Assembly: GCF_028994805.1 (NCBI RefSeq)
Contig: NZ_JAJQQP010000001.1
Coordinates: 248,001-312,000 of the forward strand
Origin: Promicromonospora iranensis
GTDB lineage: Bacteria > Actinomycetota > Actinomycetes > Actinomycetales > Cellulomonadaceae
Reading direction: 5' to 3'
DNA: 64,000 nucleotides
Shown here: positions 56,626 to 64,000 of the stretch, piece by piece
How the letters are laid out: each line of letters begins with the position of its first letter
Position numbering within the stretch: the stretch's first letter is position 1
Notes under the pieces: model-generated
The model's database searches: none
What the model was told of the DNA's origin: nothing
The model's input: only the letters and a program-made list of their open reading frames with translations
Program-made: the position numbers and the translations under genes

Positions 56626-57735
56626 TCACGGTCGGTAGTCGTTCACCAGTCTGACCGCACCGCCGGACACACCCTTCGTTCCTGCGACCAGGTTCTCCTG
56701 CGCCGTGGTGGCATCCAGGGTATCGACGCTCCCCAGCGTCCACGCAGGCACGCCCAGCGTGGAAAGCCGGGCGAGCGCCGCGTCCGCGCCGTCAGCGCCC
56801 ACGACCGCCACCATGCCGACGCCCAGGTTCAGGGTGTTCTCCAGGTCCCGGTTCGGCACGCCGCCGAGGTCGCGCACCATGCGGAACACCGCCGGCACGT
56901 CCCAGGACGCCCGGTCGACCGTGGCCACCAGCCCTGCCGGAAGAACCCGTGCCAGGTTCGCGGCGAGCCCGCCGCCGGTCACGTGCGTGAACGCGTGAAC
57001 CTGTGCCGTCTCGTCCGCGGCCAGCGCCAGGCAGTCCGCCGCGTAGACGCGTGTCGGCTCCAGCAGCTCCTCGCCCAGTGCACGGCCCAGCTCGTCCACG
57101 TGCCGGTCCAGGGCCCAGCCCGCCTGCTTGATCACTGCGCGTACGAGCGAGTACCCGTTGGAGTGCAGTCCGCTGGACGCCATCGCGATCAGCACGTCGC
57201 CCCGCTGCACCCGGTCCGGACCCAGGACCTTGTCGGCCTCTACGATGCCCGTCGCCGCCCCCGCGACGTCGTACTCGTCCGGCTCCAGGAGGCCCGGGTG
57301 CTCGGCGGTCTCACCGCCCACGAGGGCGGTGTCCGCCACCTCGCAGGCCTGGGCGATGCCGCGCACGATGTCCGCGATCCGCTCGGGCACCACCTTGCCC
57401 GTGGCGATGTAGTCGGTCATGAACAACGGCTTGGCGCCCATCACGACGATGTCGTCGACGACCATGCCGACCAGGTCGAACCCGATCGTGTCGTGCTTGT
57501 CCATCGCCTGGGCGATCGCGACCTTGGTGCCGACGCCATCCGTGGACGTCGCCAGCAGTGGCGCGCGGTAGCCCTGGAAGGCCGACAGGTCGTAGAGGCC
57601 GGCAAAGCCGCCCACGCCGCCGAGCACGGCCGGACCCTGCGTGCGGCGCACGGCGTCCTTCATGAGCTCGACGGCCTTATCGCCCGCCTCGGTGTCGACG
57701 CCGGCAGCGGCGTACGTCAGGCCTTCGGATGTCAC
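56626..57735 (-). CDS. purM: Phosphoribosylformylglycinamidine cyclo-ligase PurM
   Basis: Fifth step of purine synthesis (FGAM to AIR, with ATP). The 369 residues show YAAAGVDTEAGDKAVELMKD, ATSTDGVGTKVAIA, DLVGMVVDDIVVMGAKPLFM, GGETAEHPG and THVTGGGLAANLARVLP, all standard for PurM. The GTG start at 57735 has a GGAGCACC site. It lies 59 bases after purF and probably shares its message; the TCGA-type palindrome is inside the purF end. Confidence 0.97.
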   Translation of the reverse strand: MTSEGLTYAAAGVDTEAGDKAVELMKDAVRRTQGPAVLGGVGGFAGLYDLSAFQGYRAPLLATSTDGVGTKVAIAQAMDKHDTIGFDLVGMVVDDIVVMGAKPLFMTDYIATGKVVPERIADIVRGIAQACEVADTALVGGETAEHPGLLEPDEYDVAGAATGIVEADKVLGPDRVQRGDVLIAMASSGLHSNGYSLVRAVIKQAGWALDRHVDELGRALGEELLEPTRVYAADCLALAADETAQVHAFTHVTGGGLAANLARVLPAGLVATVDRASWDVPAVFRMVRDLGGVPNRDLENTLNLGVGMVAVVGADGADAALARLSTLGVPAWTLGSVDTLDATTAQENLVAGTKGVSGGAVRLVNDYRP

Positions 57736-57794
57736 TGGTGCTCCATGAGGGTGGTCGGGGCGGGTGAAGCGGTGTGGCTGGTGAAGCTGCGTGG

Positions 57795-59342
57795 TCACGG
57801 GTGGTCGAGCGCGGTCGAGCCACCGGTGCGCACGGCGAGGTGCTTGAGACCGTCCTCGGGCGGCCCGAGCGGCAGCTCGGCCTGCTCGAGGAGGTGCTTG
57901 CCGAGCTGGTCGTCCGGCGGCAGCTCGATCGGGTACTTGCCCGTGAAGCACGCGGCGCAGAGCTGCGAGCTGGGCTGCTCGGTCGCGGCGATCATGCCCT
58001 CGGTCGTGATGTAGCCGAGGCTGTCGGCGCCGAGCGACTGCCCGATCTCGTCGACTCCCAGGCCGTTCGCGATGAGCTCCGCACGTGAGGCGAAGTCGAT
58101 GCCGTAGAAGCACGGCCACTTCACCGGGGGCGACGAGATACGCACGTGCACCTCGGCGGCGCCCGCCTCGCGCAGCATGCGGATCAGGGCGCGCTGCGTG
58201 TTGCCGCGCACGATGGAGTCGTCGACCACCACGAGGCGCTTGCCCTTGATGACCTCGCGCAAGGGGTTGAGCTTCAGCCGGATGCCGAGCTGCCGCAGCG
58301 TGTCGGACGGCTGGATGAAGGTACGGCCCACGTAGGCGTTCTTCGTGAGGCCCTGCCCGAACGGGATGCCCGACTCCGCCGCGTAGCCGACGGCGGCCGG
58401 CGTGCCGGACTCCGGCGTCGGGATCACGAGGTCGGCGTCGACGGGGTGCTCGCGCGCGAGCTGACGCCCCATCTCGACGCGTGCCGAGTGCACCGAGCGG
58501 CCGTTGATGGTGTTGTCGGGGCGGGCCAGGTAGACGTACTCGAAGACGCAGGCGGCCCGCTCCGCCTCGGCGAAGCGCTCCGAGCGCATGCCGTCGGCGT
58601 CGATGCAGATGAGCTCGCCCGGCTCGACGTCGCGCACGTAGGACGCGCCCACGATGTCCAGGGCCGGGGTCTCGCTGGCGACGACCCAGCCGCGGTCGAG
58701 GCGGCCGAGGACGAGCGGGCGCACGCCCTGCGGGTCGCGCGCCGCGTACAGGGTGTTCTCGTCCATGAAGACCAGGGAGAAGGCGCCGCGCAGACGCGGG
58801 AGCACCTCCAGCGCCGTGGCCTCGAGCGTCCGGTCCGCGTCACCGGCGAACAGCGCGGTGATGAGGGCGGTGTCCGTCGTGTTGCCCCGGGCGAGCTCGC
58901 CCCGGCGCTGCGCGCCGTAGCGCTCGGCCACGAGGTTGACGAGGTCAGCCGAGTTGGTCAGGTTGCCGTTGTGGCCCAGCGCCACCGTGCCCGACGCCGT
59001 CGCGCCCAGCGTGGGCTGAGCGTTCTCCCAGGTCACCCCACCCGTGGTGGAGTACCGACAGTGCCCGACGGCGATGTGGCCGGTCAGGGCGTTCAGGGCC
59101 GTCTCGTCGAAGACCTGGGAAACGAGCCCCATGTCCTTGTAGACGAGGATCTGCTCACCGTTGCTGGTGGCGATGCCCGCGGACTCCTGTCCGCGGTGCT
59201 GCAGGGCGTACAGACCAAAGTACGCGAGCTTGGCGACCTCCTCGCCAGGTGCCCAGACCCCGAAGACGCCGCATGCGTCCTGGGGGCCCTTCTCGCCGGG
59301 CATGAGGTCGTGGTTCAGTCGGCCATCTCCGCGCAGAGGCAT
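57795..59342 (-). CDS. purF: Amidophosphoribosyltransferase PurF
   Basis: Committed step of purine synthesis: PRPP plus glutamine gives phosphoribosylamine. The 515-residue enzyme has the Ntn glutaminase domain with the nucleophile Cys24 exposed after cleavage of a 23-residue propeptide (GPQDACGVFGVW), LQHRGQESAGIA, and the PRPP-binding loop VVDDSIVRGNT. Four cysteines (DACGV, LCAACF, and others) fit the [4Fe-4S] form found in Bacillus-type PurF. The last residues GGSTALDHP come from a palindromic repeat. A short intergenic region precedes the DUF-type membrane gene. Confidence 0.96.
   Translation of the reverse strand: MPLRGDGRLNHDLMPGEKGPQDACGVFGVWAPGEEVAKLAYFGLYALQHRGQESAGIATSNGEQILVYKDMGLVSQVFDETALNALTGHIAVGHCRYSTTGGVTWENAQPTLGATASGTVALGHNGNLTNSADLVNLVAERYGAQRRGELARGNTTDTALITALFAGDADRTLEATALEVLPRLRGAFSLVFMDENTLYAARDPQGVRPLVLGRLDRGWVVASETPALDIVGASYVRDVEPGELICIDADGMRSERFAEAERAACVFEYVYLARPDNTINGRSVHSARVEMGRQLAREHPVDADLVIPTPESGTPAAVGYAAESGIPFGQGLTKNAYVGRTFIQPSDTLRQLGIRLKLNPLREVIKGKRLVVVDDSIVRGNTQRALIRMLREAGAAEVHVRISSPPVKWPCFYGIDFASRAELIANGLGVDEIGQSLGADSLGYITTEGMIAATEQPSSQLCAACFTGKYPIELPPDDQLGKHLLEQAELPLGPPEDGLKHLAVRTGGSTALDHP
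57800..57824. repeat. TCGA-type palindrome in the 3' end of purF
   Basis: GGTGGTCGAG and CTCGAGCCACC-like arms (GGTGG and CCACC with two TCGA boxes) around GCGCGG. It begins three bases from the stop codon and encodes the last residues of PurF. It is of the same type as the palindrome at 6643. Confidence 0.55.
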
Positions 59343-59400
59343 GTTCCGAGTATCCCATGCGACCGGATCGAAGTCGTCAGGCCGGTCTGTGACCTCTGTG

Positions 59401-59700
59401 TCAGCGCCCGCGCAGGCTCCGGCGGTCCGCGATGACCGCGAAGAGGCCGGCCAGGAGGGTGGTCACCATCGTGACGAAGGCGGTCAGCACCGTGATGTAC
59501 ACGCCGGGCTTCATCATCGCCGCGCCGGACGGTGAGTTCACCAGGTAGAGCGAGAGGGCCAGCCCGAGGACGATCCCGACCAGAGCGCCCGTCCAGAAGA
59601 ACGCCTTGTACCGCGGAGCCCGGCGCACGGTGGCCGGGTCGATGACGTCGCGCACCTCCACGTCGTCGGAGGAGTCGCTCGGTGCCTGGGTTTCACTCAC
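59401..59700 (-). CDS. Conserved small membrane protein
   Basis: A 99-residue protein with an acidic leader (SSDDVEVRDVIDPATVRRAP) and two membrane helices (AFFWTGALVGIVLGLALSLYLV and VYITVLTAFVTMVTTLLAGLFAVI). It is a common actinobacterial protein near purF, of unknown role. The GTG start at 59700 follows TACCCT by six bases on the minus strand, a leaderless arrangement. It is followed by purF after 58 bases and may share its message. Confidence 0.8.
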   Translation of the reverse strand: MSETQAPSDSSDDVEVRDVIDPATVRRAPRYKAFFWTGALVGIVLGLALSLYLVNSPSGAAMMKPGVYITVLTAFVTMVTTLLAGLFAVIADRRSLRGR

Positions 59701-59722
59701 GAAACCAGGGTACGCGTCCCCT

Positions 59723-59765
59723 CGCCGAGGTAGTCATCCGACTTCGCCGGATGACTACCTCGGCG
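59723..59765. repeat. Palindromic repeat (family B, copy 2), probable terminator
   Basis: Perfect 18-bp arms CGCCGAGGTAGTCATCCG and complement with a 7-base loop. It begins with the same GCCGAGGTAG base as the 31514-31603 palindrome. It lies six bases past the stop of the large nuclease gene. Confidence 0.72.
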
Positions 59766-59770
59766 GAGGG

Positions 59771-62700
59771 TTACTTCACGAGCTTCCAGGGGCCGTGCTT
59801 CCACGCACCCGGGATCTGGAGGATCGTCGGGCGGGTCGCCACGTAGACCTTGCCCTTGTACGAGACGGTGTCGCCCCACCAGTACAGCTTCCACGGCTGC
59901 CACGCGGGAGCGACCGGCTCCACGGGGTCCGCCGCCTCGACGGTGACGGGCAGCCGGGCGGTGGTGCCCGACGGCGACGCCTCCACCAGGAGCTGGTACG
60001 CGCCGGGTGCCGTGCCCGCCGGGACGGTCACCGACGCCGACGTCGCGCCCCCGGAGACCGTGCTGGTACCGAGCGAGACGCCGTCCGACACCGCCCCGCC
60101 GGACGGGACCAGGAAGGTCTCGACGGCGGTGTTCTGCGGAGCGCCGAGCGAGGTCAGGTCCAGGCCCGACAGGCTGACGTCGGTCGAGGCGCCGGCCTTG
60201 ACCGTGCCCGGCAGGGTCGTGGCGACCGTGCGGGTGCGGGCGAAGCTCGGCGTGATGGGCGAGGAGCTCTGCAGGTACGAGATCCACGCGTCGCGGTCCA
60301 CCAGTCCCGAGTCGCGACCGTCCGTGCCCTCGGTGAAGGTCCGGAAGTTGTCGCCCCCGGAGATCAGGAACGAGAAGGTCGCGACGCGGTACTCCGCGGC
60401 CGGGTCGACCGGCACGCCGTCGATGGTGATCGACGAGACGTTGTCGCCGGGTGCCGCGTTCGGGTCGGCGGTCTTCACGGTGTACGAGACGTTGTCCGAC
60501 AGGCCCAGCGCCAGGTACGGGCGCGACGGGCGGTTGCCGTTCGCGTCGGTCTGCCACTGCTCCTCGAGCAGCGCGTCCAGCTGCGCCCCCGTCAGCGTGA
60601 TCGTCCACAGGTTGTTGACGAACGGCAGCACCGCGTTGGCCTCGGCGTACGTGATGACGCCGTCCTCGCCGTGGTAGAGCTCGTTGCGCAGACCACCGGG
60701 GTTCACGACGCCGATGTCGGCACCACCCCGCTCGTCGCTCGCGAGCGAGTCGCGCAGCGAGTTCGCCACGAGGTTGCCCAGCGCCGACTCCGACGCGCGG
60801 TCGTCGCGGTTGCCGCCGGTGTAGACGCCGTCCGCGTACGAGCCGCCCGCGAAGGCCGTGGTGACGTCGGCGGTCACCTCACCGATCGGCTCCGCACCGA
60901 TCTTCTCGGCCTCGGCCAGCGCGGCGTCCACGATGGTGTCCACCTCCGCGACCGCCGGGTACGTCGCGATCAGCTCGGCGGCCGGGGTGGTGGAGCGCGC
61001 CACGTTCTCGACGGTGTAGTCGGTGACGTCGAACGACTCCGTGTCGACCGTCAGGGAGACGTGACCCAGGAACTCACCGTAGTTGCCGGTCTGGACGACC
61101 GGCCGGGTCTCCCCCGCCGAGCCCGGGACCGGCGCGTCCCACGCGTACTGCTTGTGCGTGTGGCCGGTGAAGATGGCGGCGACACGCGGGTCGGTGTCCT
61201 GCACCAGCGCGGCGAACGGGCCGCCCGCGGCGACCTCCTCCTCCAGCGTGGCGCCGTCGGGCGTGCCCGCGCCGGCACCGTCGTGCGCGAGTGCCACGAC
61301 CAGGTCGGCCTCGCCGTTCGCGGCGTCGCCGTCCAGCAGCTCTTCCGTGACCCGGTTGATCGCCTCGACCGGATCGCCGAACTCGAGCCCTTCGATACCC
61401 GAGGGCGTGACCAGCGTGGGCGTCTCCTCCGTGACCACGCCGACGAAGCCGACGTCGACGCCGTCCACCGGGACGACCTGGTACTCGGGCAGCGCGGGCT
61501 CACCCGAGGCGTCGTAGACGTTGGCGCCGAGGTAGTCCCAGTCGGCGGCGTCGGCGACGCGGCCGGTGAGGTCCGCCATGCCCTGGTCGAACTCGTGGTT
61601 GCCGACGGCCGAGGTCTTCAGACCGAGCGCGTTCAGCACGTCGAGGGTGGGCCGGTCCTGCTGCAGCGCGGACGCGAACAGCGAGGCGCCGATGTTGTCG
61701 CCCGCCGAGACGAACGCGGTGCCGTCGGGATTCTGGGCCCGCAGCTCCTCCACCGTGCCCGCGAAGCTCACGGTGTTCTGGTCGATGCGACCGTGGAAGT
61801 CGTTGATGGCCACGAGGTCGAGATCGACGGAGCCGGGCTCGGTGGTCGTGCCGCCGAGGTCCAGACCCACCAGGACCGGGTCGTGGTCGGACGACCGGAA
61901 CGGCGTCTCGTCGTAGAGGATCGACGCGTTGTAGTTGTACCGGCTGTACTCGTTCGCCACCGGCTCGTACGCGTTGATGTTCCAGATGTCGGTGCCGGTC
62001 ACCAGGTCCGCGGCAGCCGGGGAGGCCAGCACGTGGTCGAGCGAGCCGACCATGCCGCCGAAGGTGTAGGTGTACTCGCCGGTGGCAGGACCGAGGTTCG
62101 TGTAGCCGGCGTCGGTGAGGACCTTGATCGGGTCCTCCTGCTCGTAGGCGTTGAAGTCGCCGACCAGCAGGACCTTGTCGGTCCCGGCGGCTGCGGCCTG
62201 CGCCTCCGCGAAGCTCGCGAGCGCGGTCGCCTGGCGCGTCCGGGACTCGTTCGAGTTGCCCTGGCCGTCGCCCTGGTCCTGGTCGCCCGGCCACGGACCG
62301 GCCGAGCCCTTGGACTTGAAGTGGTTGGCGATCACGACCACGTCGTCGCCGGCGTCGGTCGCGCCGCCCGCGGGCTGGAACGTCTGGGCCAGCGGCTGGC
62401 GGGCGTTCTGGAACGCCTCGTCGCCGACCAGGATCGTCGAGTCGCCCACCGGCTCCGCCGTGGCGGTCCGGTAGACGAAGGCGTTGCGGATGACGTCCTC
62501 CGCGGCGGGTACCCCGCCGGGAGAGGCCGCGTAGGCCCAGGTGCCGGCGCCCTCTGCGGCGTTCAGCGCGTCCACGAGGTCGCTCAGCGCCTGGTCACGT
62601 GCCCCACCGAGCGCGGCGGTGTTCTCGATCTCCAGCAGCGCGACCACGTCGGCGTCGAGCGCCGAGATCGCCGCGACGATCTTGGTCTGCTGCCGCTGCA

Positions 62701-64000
62701 GGTCCTCCTCCTCGGCAGCACCGCGTGCGTCGCACCCGCCGCGGACCGTGACGGGGTCGCCCGCACGGTCCGTGTAGTAGGTGCAGCCCGAGAGCTCGTC
62801 GCCCGTGGTGCTGAAGTAGTTCAGGACGTTGAAGGTCGCGACCCGCAGGTCGCCGCCCACGTCGGCGGGCGCGTCCTCGCGCGTGTTCTCGAACGTGGCC
62901 GGCTGCACGGTCTCCGCCACGTCGGGCGTCAGGTGCGTCAGCGGCTGGAAGCCCCACGCGTCGTAGCGGTAGTCGAGGACCACCGACGTGGTGAACGTGA
63001 CCGCGGCACCCACCCGCAGCGGCGCACCGCCGGTCAGGTAGGGCAGCGGCTTCGCCTTGTTCGCGTTCGAGTTGTAGTTCAGCGACGAGCCGTCGTCGAG
63101 CAGCACCGCGCGCGCCGCGTTGTCCGCGACCTGCGCGTCGTACTCCGCCGAGCCCGGGCGGCCGGCGGTCGTGGGCTGCACCAGCGGGCTGTCGCCCGCG
63201 GCCAGGCCCACGGAGCCGTAGTAGTTCGTGTCGTAGTTGTCCGTCACCGTGAAGGCGCCCTGCGGCGCGAGGAGCATGCCCTCGAGCGCCTCGCGCTCGG
63301 CCGCGGTGGCAGGCCAGGCAGTCGTGGTCGGCTCAACCGTCGCCGGCTCGTCCAGAACGGTCCAGCCGCCCGCCGACGGGGTGAGCTCCGTCAGCCCGTT
63401 GTGCTCGGAGACCGTGCCGGTCACCTCCACGTGGTCGCCGGCCGACAGGTCGGCGGCAGCCGCCGCCGAGAACACGAAGAGGCCGTCCGACGCGCCGGGC
63501 GTCGGGTCCTCGCCACCGCCGGTACCGGCAGTCTGCAGGTACAGGCCGTTGAATCCGCCTGTCGGGTAGACGGCCGTGACGACACCACGGGTCGTCACGG
63601 TGTCGCCCACGAGCGGCGAGGTGTCACCGGTGCCCTGGATCTCGGCGATCGGGGTGACCTCGCCGGGCTCCGTCGGCTCCGTCGGCTCCGACGGCGTGGG
63701 GCTGGGTTCGGGCTCCGAGCCCTCGCCGTTGACGGGGGTCACCTCGGCGGAGAACACGAAGTCCGCCGAGTTGTCGCCCGCGTCGCCGGTGCGCTCCAGC
63801 GACCCGACGACGCCGGTGCCCTGCCCGGCCGGGCCCCGAGCGGTCTCGAACGTGTCGGCCGTGCCGTAACCGAGCAGGTCGACGACGCCCGCGGCGCCCT
63901 CGGCCGGCACGGCGCCCTTGGTGGGCGTGACGGCGGTGGCCTGCGACGCGAGCGCGACGACGCCGGCCGTACCGCTCGGGTTGAGGCTGCCGACGGCGTC
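59771..64000 (-). CDS. Secreted ExeM/NucH-type nuclease fused to 5'-nucleotidase and chitin-binding-like domain, partial
   Basis: The reading frame is open to 64000, so the N terminus with its signal peptide is missing; 1,409 residues are visible. In order: a lamin-tail-like start; an acidic Pro/Thr linker; a NucH-type OB fold (DTSPLVGDTVTTRGVVTAVY); an exonuclease-endonuclease-phosphatase domain (LRVATFNVLNYFS, DVVALLEIEN, GDFNAYEQEDPI, FRSSDHDPVLVGL); a 5'-nucleotidase metallophosphatase (AINDFHGRID, FVSAGDNIG, AVGNHEFDQG) with its C-terminal domain (NLVANSLRDSL, VNPGGLRNEL); an Ig-like stretch; and a C-terminal CBM5/12-like tail (AWQPWKLYWWGDTVSYKGKV). It would degrade outside DNA and strip phosphate from the nucleotides. 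Confidence 0.9.
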   Translation of the reverse strand, partial: DAVGSLNPSGTAGVVALASQATAVTPTKGAVPAEGAAGVVDLLGYGTADTFETARGPAGQGTGVVGSLERTGDAGDNSADFVFSAEVTPVNGEGSEPEPSPTPSEPTEPTEPGEVTPIAEIQGTGDTSPLVGDTVTTRGVVTAVYPTGGFNGLYLQTAGTGGGEDPTPGASDGLFVFSAAAAADLSAGDHVEVTGTVSEHNGLTELTPSAGGWTVLDEPATVEPTTTAWPATAAEREALEGMLLAPQGAFTVTDNYDTNYYGSVGLAAGDSPLVQPTTAGRPGSAEYDAQVADNAARAVLLDDGSSLNYNSNANKAKPLPYLTGGAPLRVGAAVTFTTSVVLDYRYDAWGFQPLTHLTPDVAETVQPATFENTREDAPADVGGDLRVATFNVLNYFSTTGDELSGCTYYTDRAGDPVTVRGGCDARGAAEEEDLQRQQTKIVAAISALDADVVALLEIENTAALGGARDQALSDLVDALNAAEGAGTWAYAASPGGVPAAEDVIRNAFVYRTATAEPVGDSTILVGDEAFQNARQPLAQTFQPAGGATDAGDDVVVIANHFKSKGSAGPWPGDQDQGDGQGNSNESRTRQATALASFAEAQAAAAGTDKVLLVGDFNAYEQEDPIKVLTDAGYTNLGPATGEYTYTFGGMVGSLDHVLASPAAADLVTGTDIWNINAYEPVANEYSRYNYNASILYDETPFRSSDHDPVLVGLDLGGTTTEPGSVDLDLVAINDFHGRIDQNTVSFAGTVEELRAQNPDGTAFVSAGDNIGASLFASALQQDRPTLDVLNALGLKTSAVGNHEFDQGMADLTGRVADAADWDYLGANVYDASGEPALPEYQVVPVDGVDVGFVGVVTEETPTLVTPSGIEGLEFGDPVEAINRVTEELLDGDAANGEADLVVALAHDGAGAGTPDGATLEEEVAAGGPFAALVQDTDPRVAAIFTGHTHKQYAWDAPVPGSAGETRPVVQTGNYGEFLGHVSLTVDTESFDVTDYTVENVARSTTPAAELIATYPAVAEVDTIVDAALAEAEKIGAEPIGEVTADVTTAFAGGSYADGVYTGGNRDDRASESALGNLVANSLRDSLASDERGGADIGVVNPGGLRNELYHGEDGVITYAEANAVLPFVNNLWTITLTGAQLDALLEEQWQTDANGNRPSRPYLALGLSDNVSYTVKTADPNAAPGDNVSSITIDGVPVDPAAEYRVATFSFLISGGDNFRTFTEGTDGRDSGLVDRDAWISYLQSSSPITPSFARTRTVATTLPGTVKAGASTDVSLSGLDLTSLGAPQNTAVETFLVPSGGAVSDGVSLGTSTVSGGATSASVTVPAGTAPGAYQLLVEASPSGTTARLPVTVEAADPVEPVAPAWQPWKLYWWGDTVSYKGKVYVATRPTILQIPGAWKHGPWKLVK

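Noticed and set aside
59697-60608. Open frame inside the large nuclease gene
   Set aside because: Out-of-frame shadow rich in Arg and Gly with no domain.
1-64000. CRISPR arrays, insertion sequences, rRNA operons
   Set aside because: No regularly spaced repeats, transposase motifs or rRNA sequence were seen on either strand.

Overview
The window is about 72% GC-type actinobacterial DNA. Dense genes, many 4-base ATGA/GTGA overlaps, and TANNNT boxes 6-8 bases before start codons (leaderless promoters) all fit this. The gene set is specific: mycothiol synthase, BldC, DUF3073 beside purM/purF, Holin-X/DUF3618, and the 'helicase/secretion neighbourhood' (a DEAH helicase convergent with a Tad operon, with HAD-IB phosphatase and acs nearby, the same order as around Rv3649-Rv3667 in Mycobacterium tuberculosis). 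Together with the tRNA and repeat style this points to Micrococcales, probably Promicromonosporaceae or Cellulomonadaceae. The family is an inference; the phylum is secure.

1-10.4 kb: nitrate assimilation on the minus strand: narK transporter, nasA nitrate reductase, a NirB-like electron-transfer flavoprotein, then nirB and nirD (nirD runs off the left edge). The two halves are split by a Fic-family AMPylator-like gene with a near-perfect palindrome at its start and a divergent methyltransferase. 10.5-13.2 kb: a VOC protein and a coupled moeA-mobA-DUF6457 operon making the molybdenum cofactor that NasA needs. 13.2-17.4 kb: an AraC regulator divergent from an MFS exporter, an Ogt-type DNA repair protein, and a secreted Ig-like repeat protein.

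17.5-27.7 kb: the helicase/secretion neighbourhood. An MrfA/Hrq1-like helicase faces a Tad pilus operon (CpaE-like, TadA, a fused TadB-TadC, Flp-like pilin, two TadE-like pseudopilins). An XRE regulator plus ABC-2 transporter sits between them. A HAD-IB phosphatase follows.

28-43.8 kb: OYE-family oxidoreductase, acs with a CRP-like site, mshD, coupled ppk1-mutT1, a DUF47-Pit phosphate importer, a sugar porter, a MarR-controlled DHA2 exporter, a second MarR, and msrB. 44-53 kb: DEAD-box RNA helicase, M50-like membrane protease, a cysteine-less HesB-like protein, tRNA-Lys, FAD oxidoreductase, lipoprotein, GDPD, ABM monooxygenase, VanY-type peptidase, zincin. 53.2-59.7 kb: tRNA-Glu/Asp/Phe, small membrane proteins, Holin-X/DUF3618, bldC, DUF3073, purM, purF. 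59.8-64 kb: a large secreted nuclease/5'-nucleotidase with a chitin-binding-like tail, cut at the right edge.

The least explained material is non-coding. Several small palindromic repeats sit exactly at gene ends: a 55-bp family seen at 20.1 and 42.7 kb, tandem-arm palindromes with GCCGAGGTAG bases at 31.5 and 59.7 kb, and TCGA-type palindromes that run into the 3' ends of nasA and purF and inside the NirB-like gene. No CRISPR array, prophage, transposase or rRNA operon was seen.
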